This document shows, piece after piece, positions 17,045 to 26,683 of a stretch of 64,000 nt of DNA. This DNA is from Pseudonocardia sp. 73-21 (lineage in GTDB: Bacteria; Actinomycetota; Actinomycetes; Mycobacteriales; Pseudonocardiaceae), in the NCBI RefSeq assembly GCF_001899645.1, contig NZ_MKVV01000035.1:1-64000 (forward strand). The letters are read 5' to 3'. The notes below the pieces were generated by a model. It was not told the DNA's origin and searched no databases. It worked only from the letters and a program-made list of their open reading frames with translations. Each line of letters opens with the position of its first letter. Within the stretch, counting starts at the first letter, position 1. A program made the position numbers and the translations under genes.

Positions 17045-19792
17045 GTGATCCCGTTCATCGGCCGCCGCCGGCGCATCCGGGCGGCCTACGACGCCCTGTG
17101 CGACGCCATCGCGGCGGCGTCCGGAGCCTCGGACGCGGCCCGCGAGACGGCCCGCCGGGCCCATCTCGACGCGCTCGCGGAGCTGTGGCTGCGCCAGCGC
17201 GGGCTGGACGCGGCCGAGACCGACCCCGAGCTCCGGGCGCTGCTGCACAGCCCCGGCCTGGCCCACGTCGTCCGTGCCATCGACGAGGACCGGGCCGCCT
17301 CCACCCGCCCGGCCGACACCGCGCTGCCCGACCTCGACGAGCTCGTCGCCCGGGCCGCGCCCGGAGCGGCGGGGGAGGCCGGGCAGGGCTGGCTGGGCAA
17401 GGTCGGCGACATCGCGCTGACCGACGACGCCCCCGAGCTGTGGCGGGTCGGCGCCGGCCGCCTCGGCGTGTCGGCGCCGCCGTTCCCCGTGGCCGTGCCC
17501 CTTCTGGACGACGCGCACCTGCAGGTCAGCGCCGGTCCCGACGAGCGGGCGGCCGCCATCGCGCTCGTGGAGGGCCTGGTGATGCGGATCATGAGCACGT
17601 TCCGGCCCGGCTGCGTCCACGTCCACGTGTGGGACGTCGGGCAGCTCACCGGACCGCTGCCCGGCCTGCACCCGCTCACCCGCACCGGCCTGCTCACCGT
17701 GCACGACCCGAGCGGTCTCGAACGCCTGCTGGAGGACCTGTCGGACCGGATCCGCCGCGTCCACACCCGCGTCCTCGTCGACGGGCACCCGTCGTTGCGC
17801 GCCATGCAGGACATCACCGGTGAGCGCACCGAGCCGTGGGTGGTGGCGGTGCTGGTCGGCAACCGCCAGCCGCTGCGGGACGACGACCAGCGCCAGCTCC
17901 AGCGCGTGGCGAGCGGCGGCCTGGCCTGCGGCGTCCAGCTCGTGACGGTGGACGTGCCGATCGCCGTCGGTGCGTCGGTCGAGACGGTGGACATCGGCCG
18001 GCAGGACGCGGTGCGGACGTCGATGACGCAGAAGTACGTGGCGGTCGAGCTGGACCCCGTACTGCCCCCGGCCGAGGTCACCGAGGCCTGTCACGCGATC
18101 GCGGGCGCGCACGAGGAGCTGCGCAGCAGGCTCGGCACCTTCGACGACCTGCTGGTCCGGCCGGACAAGGTCGGAACGGAGTCGTCGGCGAAGGGGCTGC
18201 ACTTCCCCATCGGCTTCACCGACGGGCACCCGGTGCCGATGACGCTCGGCGACGCGTCGCCGCACGCCCTGGTCGGCGGTCCGAGCGGCTCGGGCAAGAC
18301 CAACTTCCTGCTCGCGATGATCGCCGCGCTCACCACGCGGTACCCGCCGGGGGAGCTCGAGCTGCATCTGCTCGACTTCAAGGAGGGCGTGTCGTTCGCC
18401 CAGTTCGCCCCGGGGCGGCGGAGCGAGACGTGGCTGCCGCAGGCGCGGCTGATCGGCATCAACATCAACACCGACCGCGAGTTCGGCCTCGCCCTGCTGC
18501 AGCACCTCGCGGACGAGATGCGCCGCCGCGCGGCCCTGGCGAAGGAGCACGAGGTCACGAAGCTCGAGGAGCTCCGTGACGAGGACGGTGTGGAGGCACT
18601 GCCGCGGATCGTCGCGGTGATCGACGAGTTCCAGTACCTGTTCGCCGAGAAGGACGCCGTCACGCGGGCCGCGATCGGCCTGCTGGAGGACGTCGCGCGA
18701 CGCGGGCGGTCGCAGGGCATCCACCTGGTGCTCGCGAGCCAGGACGTGTCGGGGATCGAGGCGTTCTGGGGTCGCCCCGCGATCTTCGAGCAGTTCGTGC
18801 TGCGGGTCGCGCTGCCGCGTGCCCGCCGGGTGCTCCACGAGCAGAACGATGCCGCGATGGACCTGCCCCGCTGGCACGCGGTGCTCAACCACGAGTCGGG
18901 CATGCGGCACGGCAACGAGATCATCCGCCTGCCGAACGCGAGCGTGAAGGGCACGTTGGACAAGGTGCAGCAGGACCTGCACAAGAAGTACGGCGACAAG
19001 AAGTCGAGGCCGCGGCTGTTCGACGGCAACCGCGCGCCGAAGATGGACGAGCTGGTCGACGGCGCCACGGTGCACGGGCTGCGCGTGCGGGTCGGCCAGA
19101 AGATCGACTTCTCGGGGACCGCCGCCACCGTCGGGTTGTCGGCGGTGCCCGGGCGCAACCTGGGAGTGTTCGGGGCCGGCACCCGCGACGCCGTGCGGGT
19201 GCTCGACGCGGCAGCGGCCTCGCTCGTGAGCCGCGAGGACTCCGGGGAACCGTCGGCCTTCGAGGCCGCCCACGGCGCGATCGTCCTGGCGCCGCTCGTC
19301 GCCGAGGCGGTGACGGCGGCCGAACGGCTGCAGTGCGCCTTCCGCGGCGCCGCCGAGATCGTCCGGCTCGACGGCTTCCGCGCCCGGGTGGAGGCGATCG
19401 CGGCAGAGGTGACCGCGCGGCTGGCCGGCAACGAGCGCGCGCCGCTGGTGCTGGTGGTCTACGCCGCCGACGCCGCGGACACGGCCCTGGACCGCACCGG
19501 CACCGAGGCGCTGCGGAAGATCATCCACTTCGGCCCGGAGGTCGGGGTGCACGTGCTGGGCTGGTGGCGCAGCGTGCCCCGGCTGAAGACCCTGCTGATG
19601 ATGGGGGCGGCGGTGGACGACCTGGGCGCGTGGGTGGCGTTGGACGTCCAGGGGACCGAGCTGCAGTCGCTGCTGCCCGGGATGCTGGTCACGTGGTCGC
19701 CCCGGCCCGGCCGTGGGTTCTTCTTCGACCGCAGCCAGCACTCCGCGCCCGAGGTGGTCATCGTCCCGGCGTCGGCGGAGGAGAAGGACTGA
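17045..19792 (+). CDS. Soluble FtsK/SpoIIIE-like ATPase, three modules
   Basis: The 915-aa protein appears to hold three FtsK/EccC-like modules. The central one (about 385-640) is canonical: Walker A GGPSGSGKT at 411-419, Walker B VIDEF with D527/E528, and a sensor-like LASQD. The first module (about 140-320; VEGLVMRIMSTF, HVWDVGQLTGPLPGL) and third (about 650-915; HVLGWWRSVPRLK, WSPRPGRGFFFD) have the fold's outline but no Walker A. One live plus two degenerate ATPase modules recalls EccC. No transmembrane segments are present, unlike FtsK, SpoIIIE or EccC. It probably moves DNA or protein, or remodels a complex, from the cytoplasm. Confidence 0.88.
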   Translation: MIPFIGRRRRIRAAYDALCDAIAAASGASDAARETARRAHLDALAELWLRQRGLDAAETDPELRALLHSPGLAHVVRAIDEDRAASTRPADTALPDLDELVARAAPGAAGEAGQGWLGKVGDIALTDDAPELWRVGAGRLGVSAPPFPVAVPLLDDAHLQVSAGPDERAAAIALVEGLVMRIMSTFRPGCVHVHVWDVGQLTGPLPGLHPLTRTGLLTVHDPSGLERLLEDLSDRIRRVHTRVLVDGHPSLRAMQDITGERTEPWVVAVLVGNRQPLRDDDQRQLQRVASGGLACGVQLVTVDVPIAVGASVETVDIGRQDAVRTSMTQKYVAVELDPVLPPAEVTEACHAIAGAHEELRSRLGTFDDLLVRPDKVGTESSAKGLHFPIGFTDGHPVPMTLGDASPHALVGGPSGSGKTNFLLAMIAALTTRYPPGELELHLLDFKEGVSFAQFAPGRRSETWLPQARLIGININTDREFGLALLQHLADEMRRRAALAKEHEVTKLEELRDEDGVEALPRIVAVIDEFQYLFAEKDAVTRAAIGLLEDVARRGRSQGIHLVLASQDVSGIEAFWGRPAIFEQFVLRVALPRARRVLHEQNDAAMDLPRWHAVLNHESGMRHGNEIIRLPNASVKGTLDKVQQDLHKKYGDKKSRPRLFDGNRAPKMDELVDGATVHGLRVRVGQKIDFSGTAATVGLSAVPGRNLGVFGAGTRDAVRVLDAAAASLVSREDSGEPSAFEAAHGAIVLAPLVAEAVTAAERLQCAFRGAAEIVRLDGFRARVEAIAAEVTARLAGNERAPLVLVVYAADAADTALDRTGTEALRKIIHFGPEVGVHVLGWWRSVPRLKTLLMMGAAVDDLGAWVALDVQGTELQSLLPGMLVTWSPRPGRGFFFDRSQHSAPEVVIVPASAEEKD

Positions 19793-20145
19793 TGGACGCC
19801 GCGCGCCGCTACAAGGCCCGGATCGCCGAGGTCACCGGGGGGCTCGACGCCCGCGCCGACCTCAACGCCGAGCGCGTCAAGGAGCTCGACAAGAGGGTCA
19901 AGGCGCTGGGCTGGCAGCTGCGCGAGGCCAGCGACCGGCACCTGCTGGCGCGCCTGTGTGTGGAGCTGGCCTGGGAGAGTGCTCTGGACGCCCTCTGGGT
20001 GGAGTCGTGGATCACGATGCGGCCGTTCCCGAAGCCCGACCCCTGGGCGAAGGCGTCGGATCTCGACACGCTGCTCGCCGCCGTGGAACAGCGGGCGGCC
20101 GAGCTGCGCTCCGAGGTGCAGGGGCGGCGGCTGCGCCGCTCCTGA
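19792..20145 (+). CDS. Small helical protein C of FtsK-like cassette
   Basis: The 117-aa protein starts one base inside the ATPase stop (TGATG), so it belongs to the same operon. It is predicted helical and charged: residues 1-45 look like a coiled coil (RVKELDKRVKALGWQLREA), followed by a Trp-rich part (LAWESALDALWVESWITMRP) and a basic C-terminus. No family is recognised. It could be an adaptor for the ATPase. Confidence 0.78.
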   Translation: MDAARRYKARIAEVTGGLDARADLNAERVKELDKRVKALGWQLREASDRHLLARLCVELAWESALDALWVESWITMRPFPKPDPWAKASDLDTLLAAVEQRAAELRSEVQGRRLRRS

Positions 20146-20172
20146 GCCGATTCCGCCGCCCTGGGGCCGCGA

Positions 20173-21717
20173 TCAGGTCGCGGTGATCACCAGCACCTGG
20201 CCCGTCGCCGCGTCGGTCTGCATCAGCACCACCCGTGGGCCCTTGCCGGTCGTGCGGGAGAGCGAGTTCACCGTGGCGGCGTCGACGGTGCGCACCGACG
20301 CGACGGTGAGCGTGGTCCTCGCCCCGCCCGGACCCGTGACGACGACGGTGGCGTCGGCCGTCAACGAGCCGGTGGCCACCGCGGAGTTCAGGGTGACCGC
20401 CGCCGTCCACGCGTCGCCGGCGCCGGGGTGCCAGCCGAGCGAACCCCGGCTCGCCGAGGCGGGCGCTGCGGGCACGCCGTCGGCGTCGTCGGCCGCCCGG
20501 GTCAGCGTGAGGGTGCCGCCCGGCAGGACGAGGCCGGTGGGGGCCTTCGCGGCCGGGGGCGGTGTGGTGACCGGCGGCGTCGCGGTGGGCGGGGTGGTGA
20601 CCGGCGGTGTGGTGACCGGCGGGGTGGTGACCGGCGGTGTGGTGACCGGAGGAGTCGTCACCGGAGGAGTCGTCACCGGAGGAGTCGTCACCGGAGGAGT
20701 CGTCACCGGAGGAGTCGTCACAGGGGGTGTGGTCACCGGCGGGGTCGTCACCGGAGGCGTCGTGACGGGCGGGGTGGTCGGCGGAACCGTCAGCGTCGTG
20801 ATGACCGGAGGGAGCGTCGCAGGCGGGGTCACCGGGGAGCTGGTGACCGGCGGGACCGGGATGCTGCCGACCACCTGCTGCTGCTCGGGCGACCCCGCTG
20901 CCGCGTTCTGCATATCCTGCGGGGTGGCCGGGCCCTGGATCCGGTCGGGCGCGGGATCGGGCGCAGGCGGGGCGGGGAAGTCGCCGGGGCCGTGCGGCGC
21001 GCTGAGCGAGGGCGTGGGCGGCACCGTCACCGGCAGCTTGTCGGTGGGGATCAGCCCGGTGGCGTCCTTGCCCGCGGCCGGGCGGGTGGCGCCGAGGTAG
21101 TCGTCGCCCTGGTAGCGCACGTACGCCAGCTGGACGGGCTTGCCGAACGTCGGCGCGTTGACCATGCGACCGCCACCGATGTAGAGCCCCACGTGGTGCA
21201 CACGGGTCGGGACGCCGTAGAACACCAGGTCGCCCGGCTGCAGCTCGGCGGTGTCGGGCACGTGCGGGCCCGCGTAGTACTGGGTGTGGGCCGTGCGCGG
21301 CAGCGTGATGCCCGCGTAGGCGTAGGCGGCGGTGGTGAGGCCGGAGCAGTCGAAGCCGGCTTCGCCCTTCTGAGGCCCGTCGCCGCCCCACACGTAGGGC
21401 AGCCCGCGCTGGGCCAGCGCGAACTCGATGGCCTCGGCGGCCGCCGATCCGGGCGGGGCGGTGGTGGTCACGAACGCGACCGGCGACAACGCCTGGTTGC
21501 TCGTCGCGATCGGGGTGGTGGAGGTGGCCGGGGCGCCGGTGGTGCCGACCGCGAACGGCGCGTGGACCTTCGGGGCGGTGGTCGCGTCGGCCGTGGTGAC
21601 GGCCGCGGGTGCGCCGAACGCAGCCGCAGCCGGAACGGCACCCACCGTGATGACACCCAGGGTCAGGGCCACGATCGAGGGACGCAGATACGGGGGTATC
21701 CGCCGTCCACTGGTCAC
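20173..21717 (-). CDS. NlpC/P60 peptidoglycan hydrolase with TTPPV repeats
   Basis: The 514-aa secreted protein has a signal peptide (about 1-38), an NlpC/P60 domain (about 90-215) and a long C-terminal region. Cys124 in GFDCSGL and His175 in HHVGLYIG are the catalytic dyad; the third polar position is Asn187 (MVNAP) where many members have His. Such enzymes cut the D-Glu to diaminopimelate bond. About a dozen TTPPV pentapeptides then form a wall-spanning rod before a roughly 120-residue terminal domain of unknown fold. GTG 21717 has GGGGAG upstream. Confidence 0.92.
   Translation of the reverse strand: MTSGRRIPPYLRPSIVALTLGVITVGAVPAAAAFGAPAAVTTADATTAPKVHAPFAVGTTGAPATSTTPIATSNQALSPVAFVTTTAPPGSAAAEAIEFALAQRGLPYVWGGDGPQKGEAGFDCSGLTTAAYAYAGITLPRTAHTQYYAGPHVPDTAELQPGDLVFYGVPTRVHHVGLYIGGGRMVNAPTFGKPVQLAYVRYQGDDYLGATRPAAGKDATGLIPTDKLPVTVPPTPSLSAPHGPGDFPAPPAPDPAPDRIQGPATPQDMQNAAAGSPEQQQVVGSIPVPPVTSSPVTPPATLPPVITTLTVPPTTPPVTTPPVTTPPVTTPPVTTPPVTTPPVTTPPVTTPPVTTPPVTTPPVTTPPVTTPPVTTPPTATPPVTTPPPAAKAPTGLVLPGGTLTLTRAADDADGVPAAPASASRGSLGWHPGAGDAWTAAVTLNSAVATGSLTADATVVVTGPGGARTTLTVASVRTVDAATVNSLSRTTGKGPRVVLMQTDAATGQVLVITAT
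20570..20800. repeat. 15-bp tandem repeat array coding TTPPV
   Basis: A 15-bp unit (plus-strand form GTGGTGACCGGCGGT or GTCGTCACCGGAGGA) is repeated in frame about a dozen times inside the NlpC/P60 gene. Two sub-types differ at synonymous positions, and a central block of near-identical GTCGTCACCGGAGGA copies points to recent expansion. Copy number should vary between strains. Confidence 0.9.
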
Positions 21718-21799
21718 CTACCGCTCCCCTTGCCACTGCTCGACGCCGTGATGGCCGATCGTGCCCTGCGGGATCTTGTTTGCCAACTCCCGACGGGGG

Positions 21800-21997
21800 C
21801 TACCTCAGGGCGATCGCGATGTCGGAGACGCCGCCGGAGAGACCGCCGACCCGGTCCGTCGCGCCGGTGAGCAGATCCACCTCGTCGAGCGCGTGGCGGC
21901 CGCCGACCTCCAGCGTCGCGAACCCCGGGGACGAGGTGGCCTTCCCGCCGCGGACGGTGCTGACGATGGCGAAGCCCGCGTCCGGACCGGCCGCCAC
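21800..21997 (-). CDS. Unrecognised short ORF, possibly a gene fragment
   Basis: A 65-aa frame starts at GTG 21997 without a ribosome site and ends 82 nt before the NlpC/P60 start. It is GC-biased like a real gene (GFAIVSTVRGG, VDLLTGATDRVGGL) but matches nothing I know. Another frame upstream (22086 onward, MAAPLPVAS) may be its original N-terminus, separated by a frameshift, so this 290-bp stretch could be a decayed gene. Low confidence that it is expressed. Confidence 0.3.
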   Translation of the reverse strand: MAAGPDAGFAIVSTVRGGKATSSPGFATLEVGGRHALDEVDLLTGATDRVGGLSGGVSDIAIALR

Positions 21998-22087
21998 GCC
22001 GAGGTGCCCGGTCGGGCCGGCGTGCCGGCGTCGGCGGGGCCGCCGGAGCGGTCGGACGCCGAGGCGACCGGGAGCGGGGCGGCCACG

Positions 22088-22264
22088 TCACTCCAGGTCG
22101 GCGTCGTCCCTGGCCAGGAACGACGCCAGCCGCTCCACGGCGTCCTCGAAGGACGGGTTGAGGTCCACGAAGACGCGCAGGCGGTCGGCCAGCCACTCGA
22201 CGGCGACCTGCTCCTCCCCCCGGCGCTCGACGAGCTCCTCGATACCGCGGTCGGTGAAGTACAC
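22088..22264 (-). CDS. DUF6104 family small protein
   Basis: The 58-aa protein begins (V)YFTDRGIEELVERRG and continues EEQVAVEWLADRLRVFVDL, ending with an acidic tail. It matches the short actinobacterial DUF6104 family found next to 2-oxoglutarate dehydrogenase genes. Here it starts at GTG 22264, 7 nt after the kgd stop, so it is the distal gene of that transcript. Role unknown; a small cytoplasmic partner of the enzyme is plausible but untested. Confidence 0.85.
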   Translation of the reverse strand: MYFTDRGIEELVERRGEEQVAVEWLADRLRVFVDLNPSFEDAVERLASFLARDDADLE

Positions 22265-22270
22265 GGGCGC

Positions 22271-25200
22271 TCAGTCCTCGAACGCCGCGGCGATCAGCGC
22301 CGCCTGCTCCACCTCGTGCACCTTCGACGAGCCGGCCGCGGGTGCGGCCATGCGGCGCCGCGAGATGCGCTTGATCCCGACGAGGCGGGGGAGCTTCTCC
22401 GGCAGGGCCAGGCCGAGGAACGGCCACGCGCCCTGGTTGGCCGGCTCCTCCTGGACCCAGCGGATGTCCTCCGCGTTGGGGTAGCGGTCCAGAGCCGCGG
22501 CGATCTGGCGCTCGGCCAGCGGGTAGAGCTGCTCGATGCGCACGATGGCCGTGTCGCTGATGCCGCCCTGCTTCTCGCGCGCCGCCGCCAGCTCCCAGTA
22601 GATCTTGCCGCTGCACAGCAGGACCCTGCGGACGCCGGCCGCCGGGCCGTCGGTCTCGCGGAACTGCGGGTCGTCGATGACCGAGCGGAACCGGCCGCCG
22701 GTGAAGTCGGCCAGCGGGCTGACGACCTGCTTGGCGCGCAGCATCCACTTCGGCGTGAACACCACCAGCGGGCGGCGCACGCCGTCCATGGCGTGGCGGC
22801 GCAGCAGGTGGAAGTAGTTGGCCGGCTCCGACGGCAGCGCGACCGTCATCGAGCCCTCCGCACACAGCTGCAGGAACCGCTCGATGCGGCCCGAGCTGTG
22901 GTCGGGGCCCTGGCCCTCCAGTCCGTGGGGCAGCAGCAGGGCGACGTCGGAGGTCTGGCCCCACTTCGCCTCACCGGACGAGATGAACTCGTCGATGATC
23001 GACTGCGCGCCGTTGACGAAGTCGCCGAACTGGGCCTCCCAGGCCACGAACGCGTCGGGGTTGGCCACGGAGTAGCCGTACTCGAAGCCGACGGCCGCGA
23101 ACTCCGAGAGCGCCGAGTCGTAGGGCAGGAAGCGCTCCTGGGTCTCCGACAGGTTGCGCAACGGGAAGTACTCCTCGCCGGTCTTCCGGTCGATCACCAC
23201 GGAGTGCCGCTGCACGAAGGTGCCGCGGCGGGTGTCCTGCCCCGAGAGCCGGACGAGCTTGCCGTCCATCACGAGCGAGCCCAGCGCCAGCAGCTCCCCG
23301 AACGCCCAGTCGACGCCGCCCTCGCGCGACATCTTGAGCCGCCGCTCCAGCACCGGCTTGACGCGCTGGTGGACGGTGAAGCCCTCGGGCAGCTCGACGT
23401 GGGCGTCGCCGATGCGCTGGATGACCTCGAGCGGCACGGACGTGTCGAGGTCGGTGGGCACGCTCTGCTCGTACTCGACCGAGGGGCTGATCCGCGGAGG
23501 GGTCTTCTCCAGCTCGCGGACCTCGTTGAACACGTGCTCGAGCTGGTTGGAGAAGTCCTTGAGCGCGTGCTCGGCCTCCTCCATCGTGATGTCGCCGCGG
23601 CCGATCAGCGACTCGGTGTAGATCTTGCGGACGCTGCGCTTGGCGTCGATCACGTCGTACATCGACGGCTGGGTCATCGAGGGGTCGTCGCCCTCGTTGT
23701 GGCCGCGGCGGCGGTAGCAGATCATGTCGATGACGACGTCGTTGTGCCAGCGCTCGCGGTACTCGACGGCCAGCTTGGCCACCCAGACGCACGCCTCGGG
23801 GTCGTCGCCGTTCACGTGGAAGACCGGCGCGCCGATCATCTTGGCCACGTCGGTGCAGTACTGGGAGGAGCGCGAGTGCTCCGGGGCGGTAGTGAAGCCG
23901 ACCTGGTTGTTGACCACGACGTGCACCGTGCCGCCGGTGCGGTAGCCGCGCAGCAGCGCGAGGTTCAGCGTCTCGGCCACCACGCCCTGGCCGGCGAACG
24001 CGGCGTCACCGTGCATCATCAGCGGCAGCACCGTGTAGCCGTTGTCGTGGCCCTTGTCGAGCAGGTCCTGCTTGGCGCGGACGATGCCCTCGAGCACCGG
24101 GTCCACGGCTTCGAGGTGAGAGGGGTTGGACGCCAGGGACACCACCGTCTCGCCGTCGCCGAACATCCGGAAGTACTTGCCCTCGGCGCCCAGGTGGTAC
24201 TTGACGTCGCCGGAGCCGTGGGCCTGGCCGGGGTCGAGGTTGCCCTCGAACTCGCGGAAGATCTGGCTGATCGGCTTGCCGACGATGTTGGCGAGCACGT
24301 TGAGCCGGCCGCGGTGCGGCATGCCGATGACGACCTCGTCGAGCTCGTACTCGGCGGCCTTGTCCAGCACGGCGTCCATCAGCGGGATGACGGTCTCGCC
24401 GCCCTCGAGCGAGAACCGCTTCTGCCCGACGTACTTGGTCTGCAGGAACGTCTCGAACGCCTCGGCCGCGTTGAGCTTGCTCAGCACGTACTTCTGCTCG
24501 GCGGGGTTGGGCTTCTGGTGCGGCACCTCGATGCGCTCCTGCAGCCAGTTGCGCTGCTCGGGCTCGGCGATGTGCATGTACTCGGTGCCGATGGTGCGGC
24601 AGTAGGAGTCGCGCAACAGACCCAGCACGTCGCGCATCTTCATGCGCTGCTTGCCGCCGAAGCCGCCGACGGCGAACTCGCGGTCGAGGTCCCACAGCGT
24701 GAGGCCGTGGGTGAGGACGTCCAGGTCGGGGTGGCGGCGCTGGCGGTAGTTGAGCGGGTCGGTGTCGGCCATCAGGTGGCCGCGGGTGCGGTAGGCGTCG
24801 ATCAGCTCGATGACGCGGGCGGTCTTGTCGACCTCGCCCTCGGGGATGTCCTGCACCCAGCGGATGGGCTCGTAGGGCACCCGCAGCGAGCGGAAGATGC
24901 CGTCGTAGAAGCCGTCCTCGCCCAGCAGGAGCTGGTGGACGCGGCGCAGGAAGTCGCCGGACTCGGCACCCTGGATGATGCGGTGGTCGTAGGTGGAGGT
25001 CAGCGTGATGATCTTGCTGATGCCGATCTGGGCGAGCCGCTCCTCGCTGGCGCCCTGGAACTCCGCCGGGTACTCCATCGCGCCGACACCGACGATGGTG
25101 CCCTGGCCCTGCATCAGGCGCGGCACCGAGTGGTTGGTGCCGAGCGTGCCCGGGTTGGTGAGGCTGACGGTGGTGCCGGCGAAGTCCTCACCGGTGAGCG

Positions 25201-26017
25201 CGCCGTTGCGGGCTTTGCGGACGATGTCCTCGTAGGCCGACCAGAACTGGGCGAAGTTCATCGCCTCGCAGCCCTTGATCGAGACGACGACGAGGCTGCG
25301 CTGCCCGTTCCTGCCGGGCAGGTCGATGGCCAGCCCCAGGTTGACGTGCTCGGGCTGGACGACGGTGGGCTTGCCGTCGACCTCGACGAAGTGCCGGTTC
25401 ATCGTGGGGAAGTCGGCCATCGCCTGCACCACGGCGAAGCCGATGAGGTGGGTGAAGGAGATCTTGCCGCCGCGGGTGCGCTTGAGCTGGTTGTTGATGA
25501 CGACGCGGTTGTCGGCCAGCAGCTTCGCCGGCACGGCGCGCACGCTCGTGGCCGTGGGCACCTGCAGCGACGCGTTCATGTTCTTGACCACGGCGGACGC
25601 GGCGCCGCGCAGCGGGGTGGACTCGCCGTCGCTGCCGACGGGAGCCGGCTTGGCCGCCTGCGTGGTGGACCCGGCGGCCGGCTTGGCCGGAGTGGCGGAG
25701 ACGGCGGGCGGGCTCGTCTTGGGGGCGGCCCCGTTGGTGGCCGACGACGGCGGCGTCATGGCCGCGCGGTCGGCGGTGCGCTGCTTCTCGGTGGGCTCGG
25801 CCGGCTCCGCCTGCGGCACCGGCGCGGGCGCCACCCCGTTGCTGCTGGTGGTGGCCACCTCACCGGGCGTCTCGGCGGGGCGGTAGTCGGCGAAGAACTC
25901 GTGCCACGCCGGGTCGACAGCCGATGGATCGTCCAGGAAGCGCTGGTACATCTCCTCGACGAGCCACTCGTTGGGACCGAACTGGTCGGCTGTGCTCGAG
26001 GTACTGCTGCTGGACAC
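22271..26017 (-). CDS. kgd: Multifunctional 2-oxoglutarate metabolism enzyme (E1/E2-like Kgd)
   Basis: The 1248-aa protein is the actinobacterial fusion of a dihydrolipoamide succinyltransferase-like core and the thiamine-diphosphate E1 subunit. The N-terminus ([19 protein letters not shown]) is the conserved recruiting segment; a Pro/Ala/Thr linker follows (about 45-120), then the acyltransferase-like core (about 130-360; [16 protein letters not shown]) and the E1 part with [15 protein letters not shown] and NNQVGFTT. It makes succinyl-CoA with lipoyl partners and can act as decarboxylase or hydroxy-oxoadipate synthase. In relatives GarA, an FHA protein, inhibits it; that gene is not here. 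Start is GTG 26017. Confidence 0.96.
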   Translation of the reverse strand: MSSSSTSSTADQFGPNEWLVEEMYQRFLDDPSAVDPAWHEFFADYRPAETPGEVATTSSNGVAPAPVPQAEPAEPTEKQRTADRAAMTPPSSATNGAAPKTSPPAVSATPAKPAAGSTTQAAKPAPVGSDGESTPLRGAASAVVKNMNASLQVPTATSVRAVPAKLLADNRVVINNQLKRTRGGKISFTHLIGFAVVQAMADFPTMNRHFVEVDGKPTVVQPEHVNLGLAIDLPGRNGQRSLVVVSIKGCEAMNFAQFWSAYEDIVRKARNGALTGEDFAGTTVSLTNPGTLGTNHSVPRLMQGQGTIVGVGAMEYPAEFQGASEERLAQIGISKIITLTSTYDHRIIQGAESGDFLRRVHQLLLGEDGFYDGIFRSLRVPYEPIRWVQDIPEGEVDKTARVIELIDAYRTRGHLMADTDPLNYRQRRHPDLDVLTHGLTLWDLDREFAVGGFGGKQRMKMRDVLGLLRDSYCRTIGTEYMHIAEPEQRNWLQERIEVPHQKPNPAEQKYVLSKLNAAEAFETFLQTKYVGQKRFSLEGGETVIPLMDAVLDKAAEYELDEVVIGMPHRGRLNVLANIVGKPISQIFREFEGNLDPGQAHGSGDVKYHLGAEGKYFRMFGDGETVVSLASNPSHLEAVDPVLEGIVRAKQDLLDKGHDNGYTVLPLMMHGDAAFAGQGVVAETLNLALLRGYRTGGTVHVVVNNQVGFTTAPEHSRSSQYCTDVAKMIGAPVFHVNGDDPEACVWVAKLAVEYRERWHNDVVIDMICYRRRGHNEGDDPSMTQPSMYDVIDAKRSVRKIYTESLIGRGDITMEEAEHALKDFSNQLEHVFNEVRELEKTPPRISPSVEYEQSVPTDLDTSVPLEVIQRIGDAHVELPEGFTVHQRVKPVLERRLKMSREGGVDWAFGELLALGSLVMDGKLVRLSGQDTRRGTFVQRHSVVIDRKTGEEYFPLRNLSETQERFLPYDSALSEFAAVGFEYGYSVANPDAFVAWEAQFGDFVNGAQSIIDEFISSGEAKWGQTSDVALLLPHGLEGQGPDHSSGRIERFLQLCAEGSMTVALPSEPANYFHLLRRHAMDGVRRPLVVFTPKWMLRAKQVVSPLADFTGGRFRSVIDDPQFRETDGPAAGVRRVLLCSGKIYWELAAAREKQGGISDTAIVRIEQLYPLAERQIAAALDRYPNAEDIRWVQEEPANQGAWPFLGLALPEKLPRLVGIKRISRRRMAAPAAGSSKVHEVEQAALIAAAFED

Positions 26018-26160
26018 GCTGTGGACCGCCTTGATCGGATCGCATCGTCGTTCGCCGCTGACTGGCGTTCAGGTTAGTCCTCCCGACATCGGCTCGGACA
26101 CGCCGTTCGGACGCTGTCACAATGACCGCCTGCACAGATCAACTACCTGAGGAGATGGCC

Positions 26161-26610
26161 GTGACCCGTCCACCGTTGCCCCCGTTCGACGAGGCGGGTG
26201 CCCGCACGAAGGTGCAGGCCGCCGAGGACGCCTGGAACACCCGCGACCCGGAGAAGGTGGCCGGGGCCTACTCGGAGGACTCCGTCTGGCGCAACCGCGA
26301 CCAGTTCGTGCGGGGGCGCGCCGAGATCGCCGCGTTCCTCAAGGGCAAGTGGGACCGCGAGCTGGACTACGCCCTGCGCAAGGACCTCTGGGCCTTTGAG
26401 GGCAACCGCATCGCCGTGCGCTTCCAGTACGAGAGCCACGACGTCGACGGCCAGTGGTGGCGCTCCTACGGCAACGAGCTGTGGGAGTTCGACGACGAGG
26501 GCTACATGCGCCGTCGGGAGGCCAGCATCAACGACGTGAAGATCGACGAGTCCGAGCGGCGGATCTTCGGCAAGCGCGGGGAGGCGGGCCCGGAGCAGCC
26601 GCTGCAGTAG
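26161..26610 (+). CDS. DUF1348 / NTF2-like (SnoaL fold) protein
   Basis: The roughly 149-aa protein is a nuclear-transport-factor-2-like cone fold of the DUF1348 group: [25 protein letters not shown], then [19 protein letters not shown] and a Trp-rich strand [16 protein letters not shown]. Its function is unknown; many relatives bind small hydrophobic ligands. I prefer GTG 26161, 6 nt after TGAGGAG, over ATG 26155, which abuts the ribosome site. It is divergent from kgd. Confidence 0.85.
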   Translation: MTRPPLPPFDEAGARTKVQAAEDAWNTRDPEKVAGAYSEDSVWRNRDQFVRGRAEIAAFLKGKWDRELDYALRKDLWAFEGNRIAVRFQYESHDVDGQWWRSYGNELWEFDDEGYMRRREASINDVKIDESERRIFGKRGEAGPEQPLQ

Positions 26611-26613
26611 CGC

Positions 26614-26677
26614 CTTGCAGGCGATTCTGCGTCCTCGCGCGCGGTTTCGCGCGCGAACGCACCACATCGCCTGCAAG
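26614..26677. terminator. Nested bidirectional hairpin between convergent genes
   Basis: CTTGCAGGCGAT (26614-26625) pairs exactly with ATCGCCTGCAAG (26666-26677). Inside, TCGCGCGCG and CGCGCGCGA form a second 9-bp stem with a GTTT loop. The gene on the left ends at 26610 and the one on the right ends at 26684, so this is very likely a bidirectional terminator. Confidence 0.8.
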
Positions 26678-26683
26678 CGTGAG

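Noticed and set aside
20570-20800. Possible CRISPR array
   Set aside because: The 15-bp units are contiguous without spacers and are in frame within a secreted protein.
21761-26077. A 1438-aa plus-strand open frame
   Set aside because: It is antisense to kgd, with Val/Asp/His/Arg-biased sequence and no motif; kgd on the minus strand is unmistakable.
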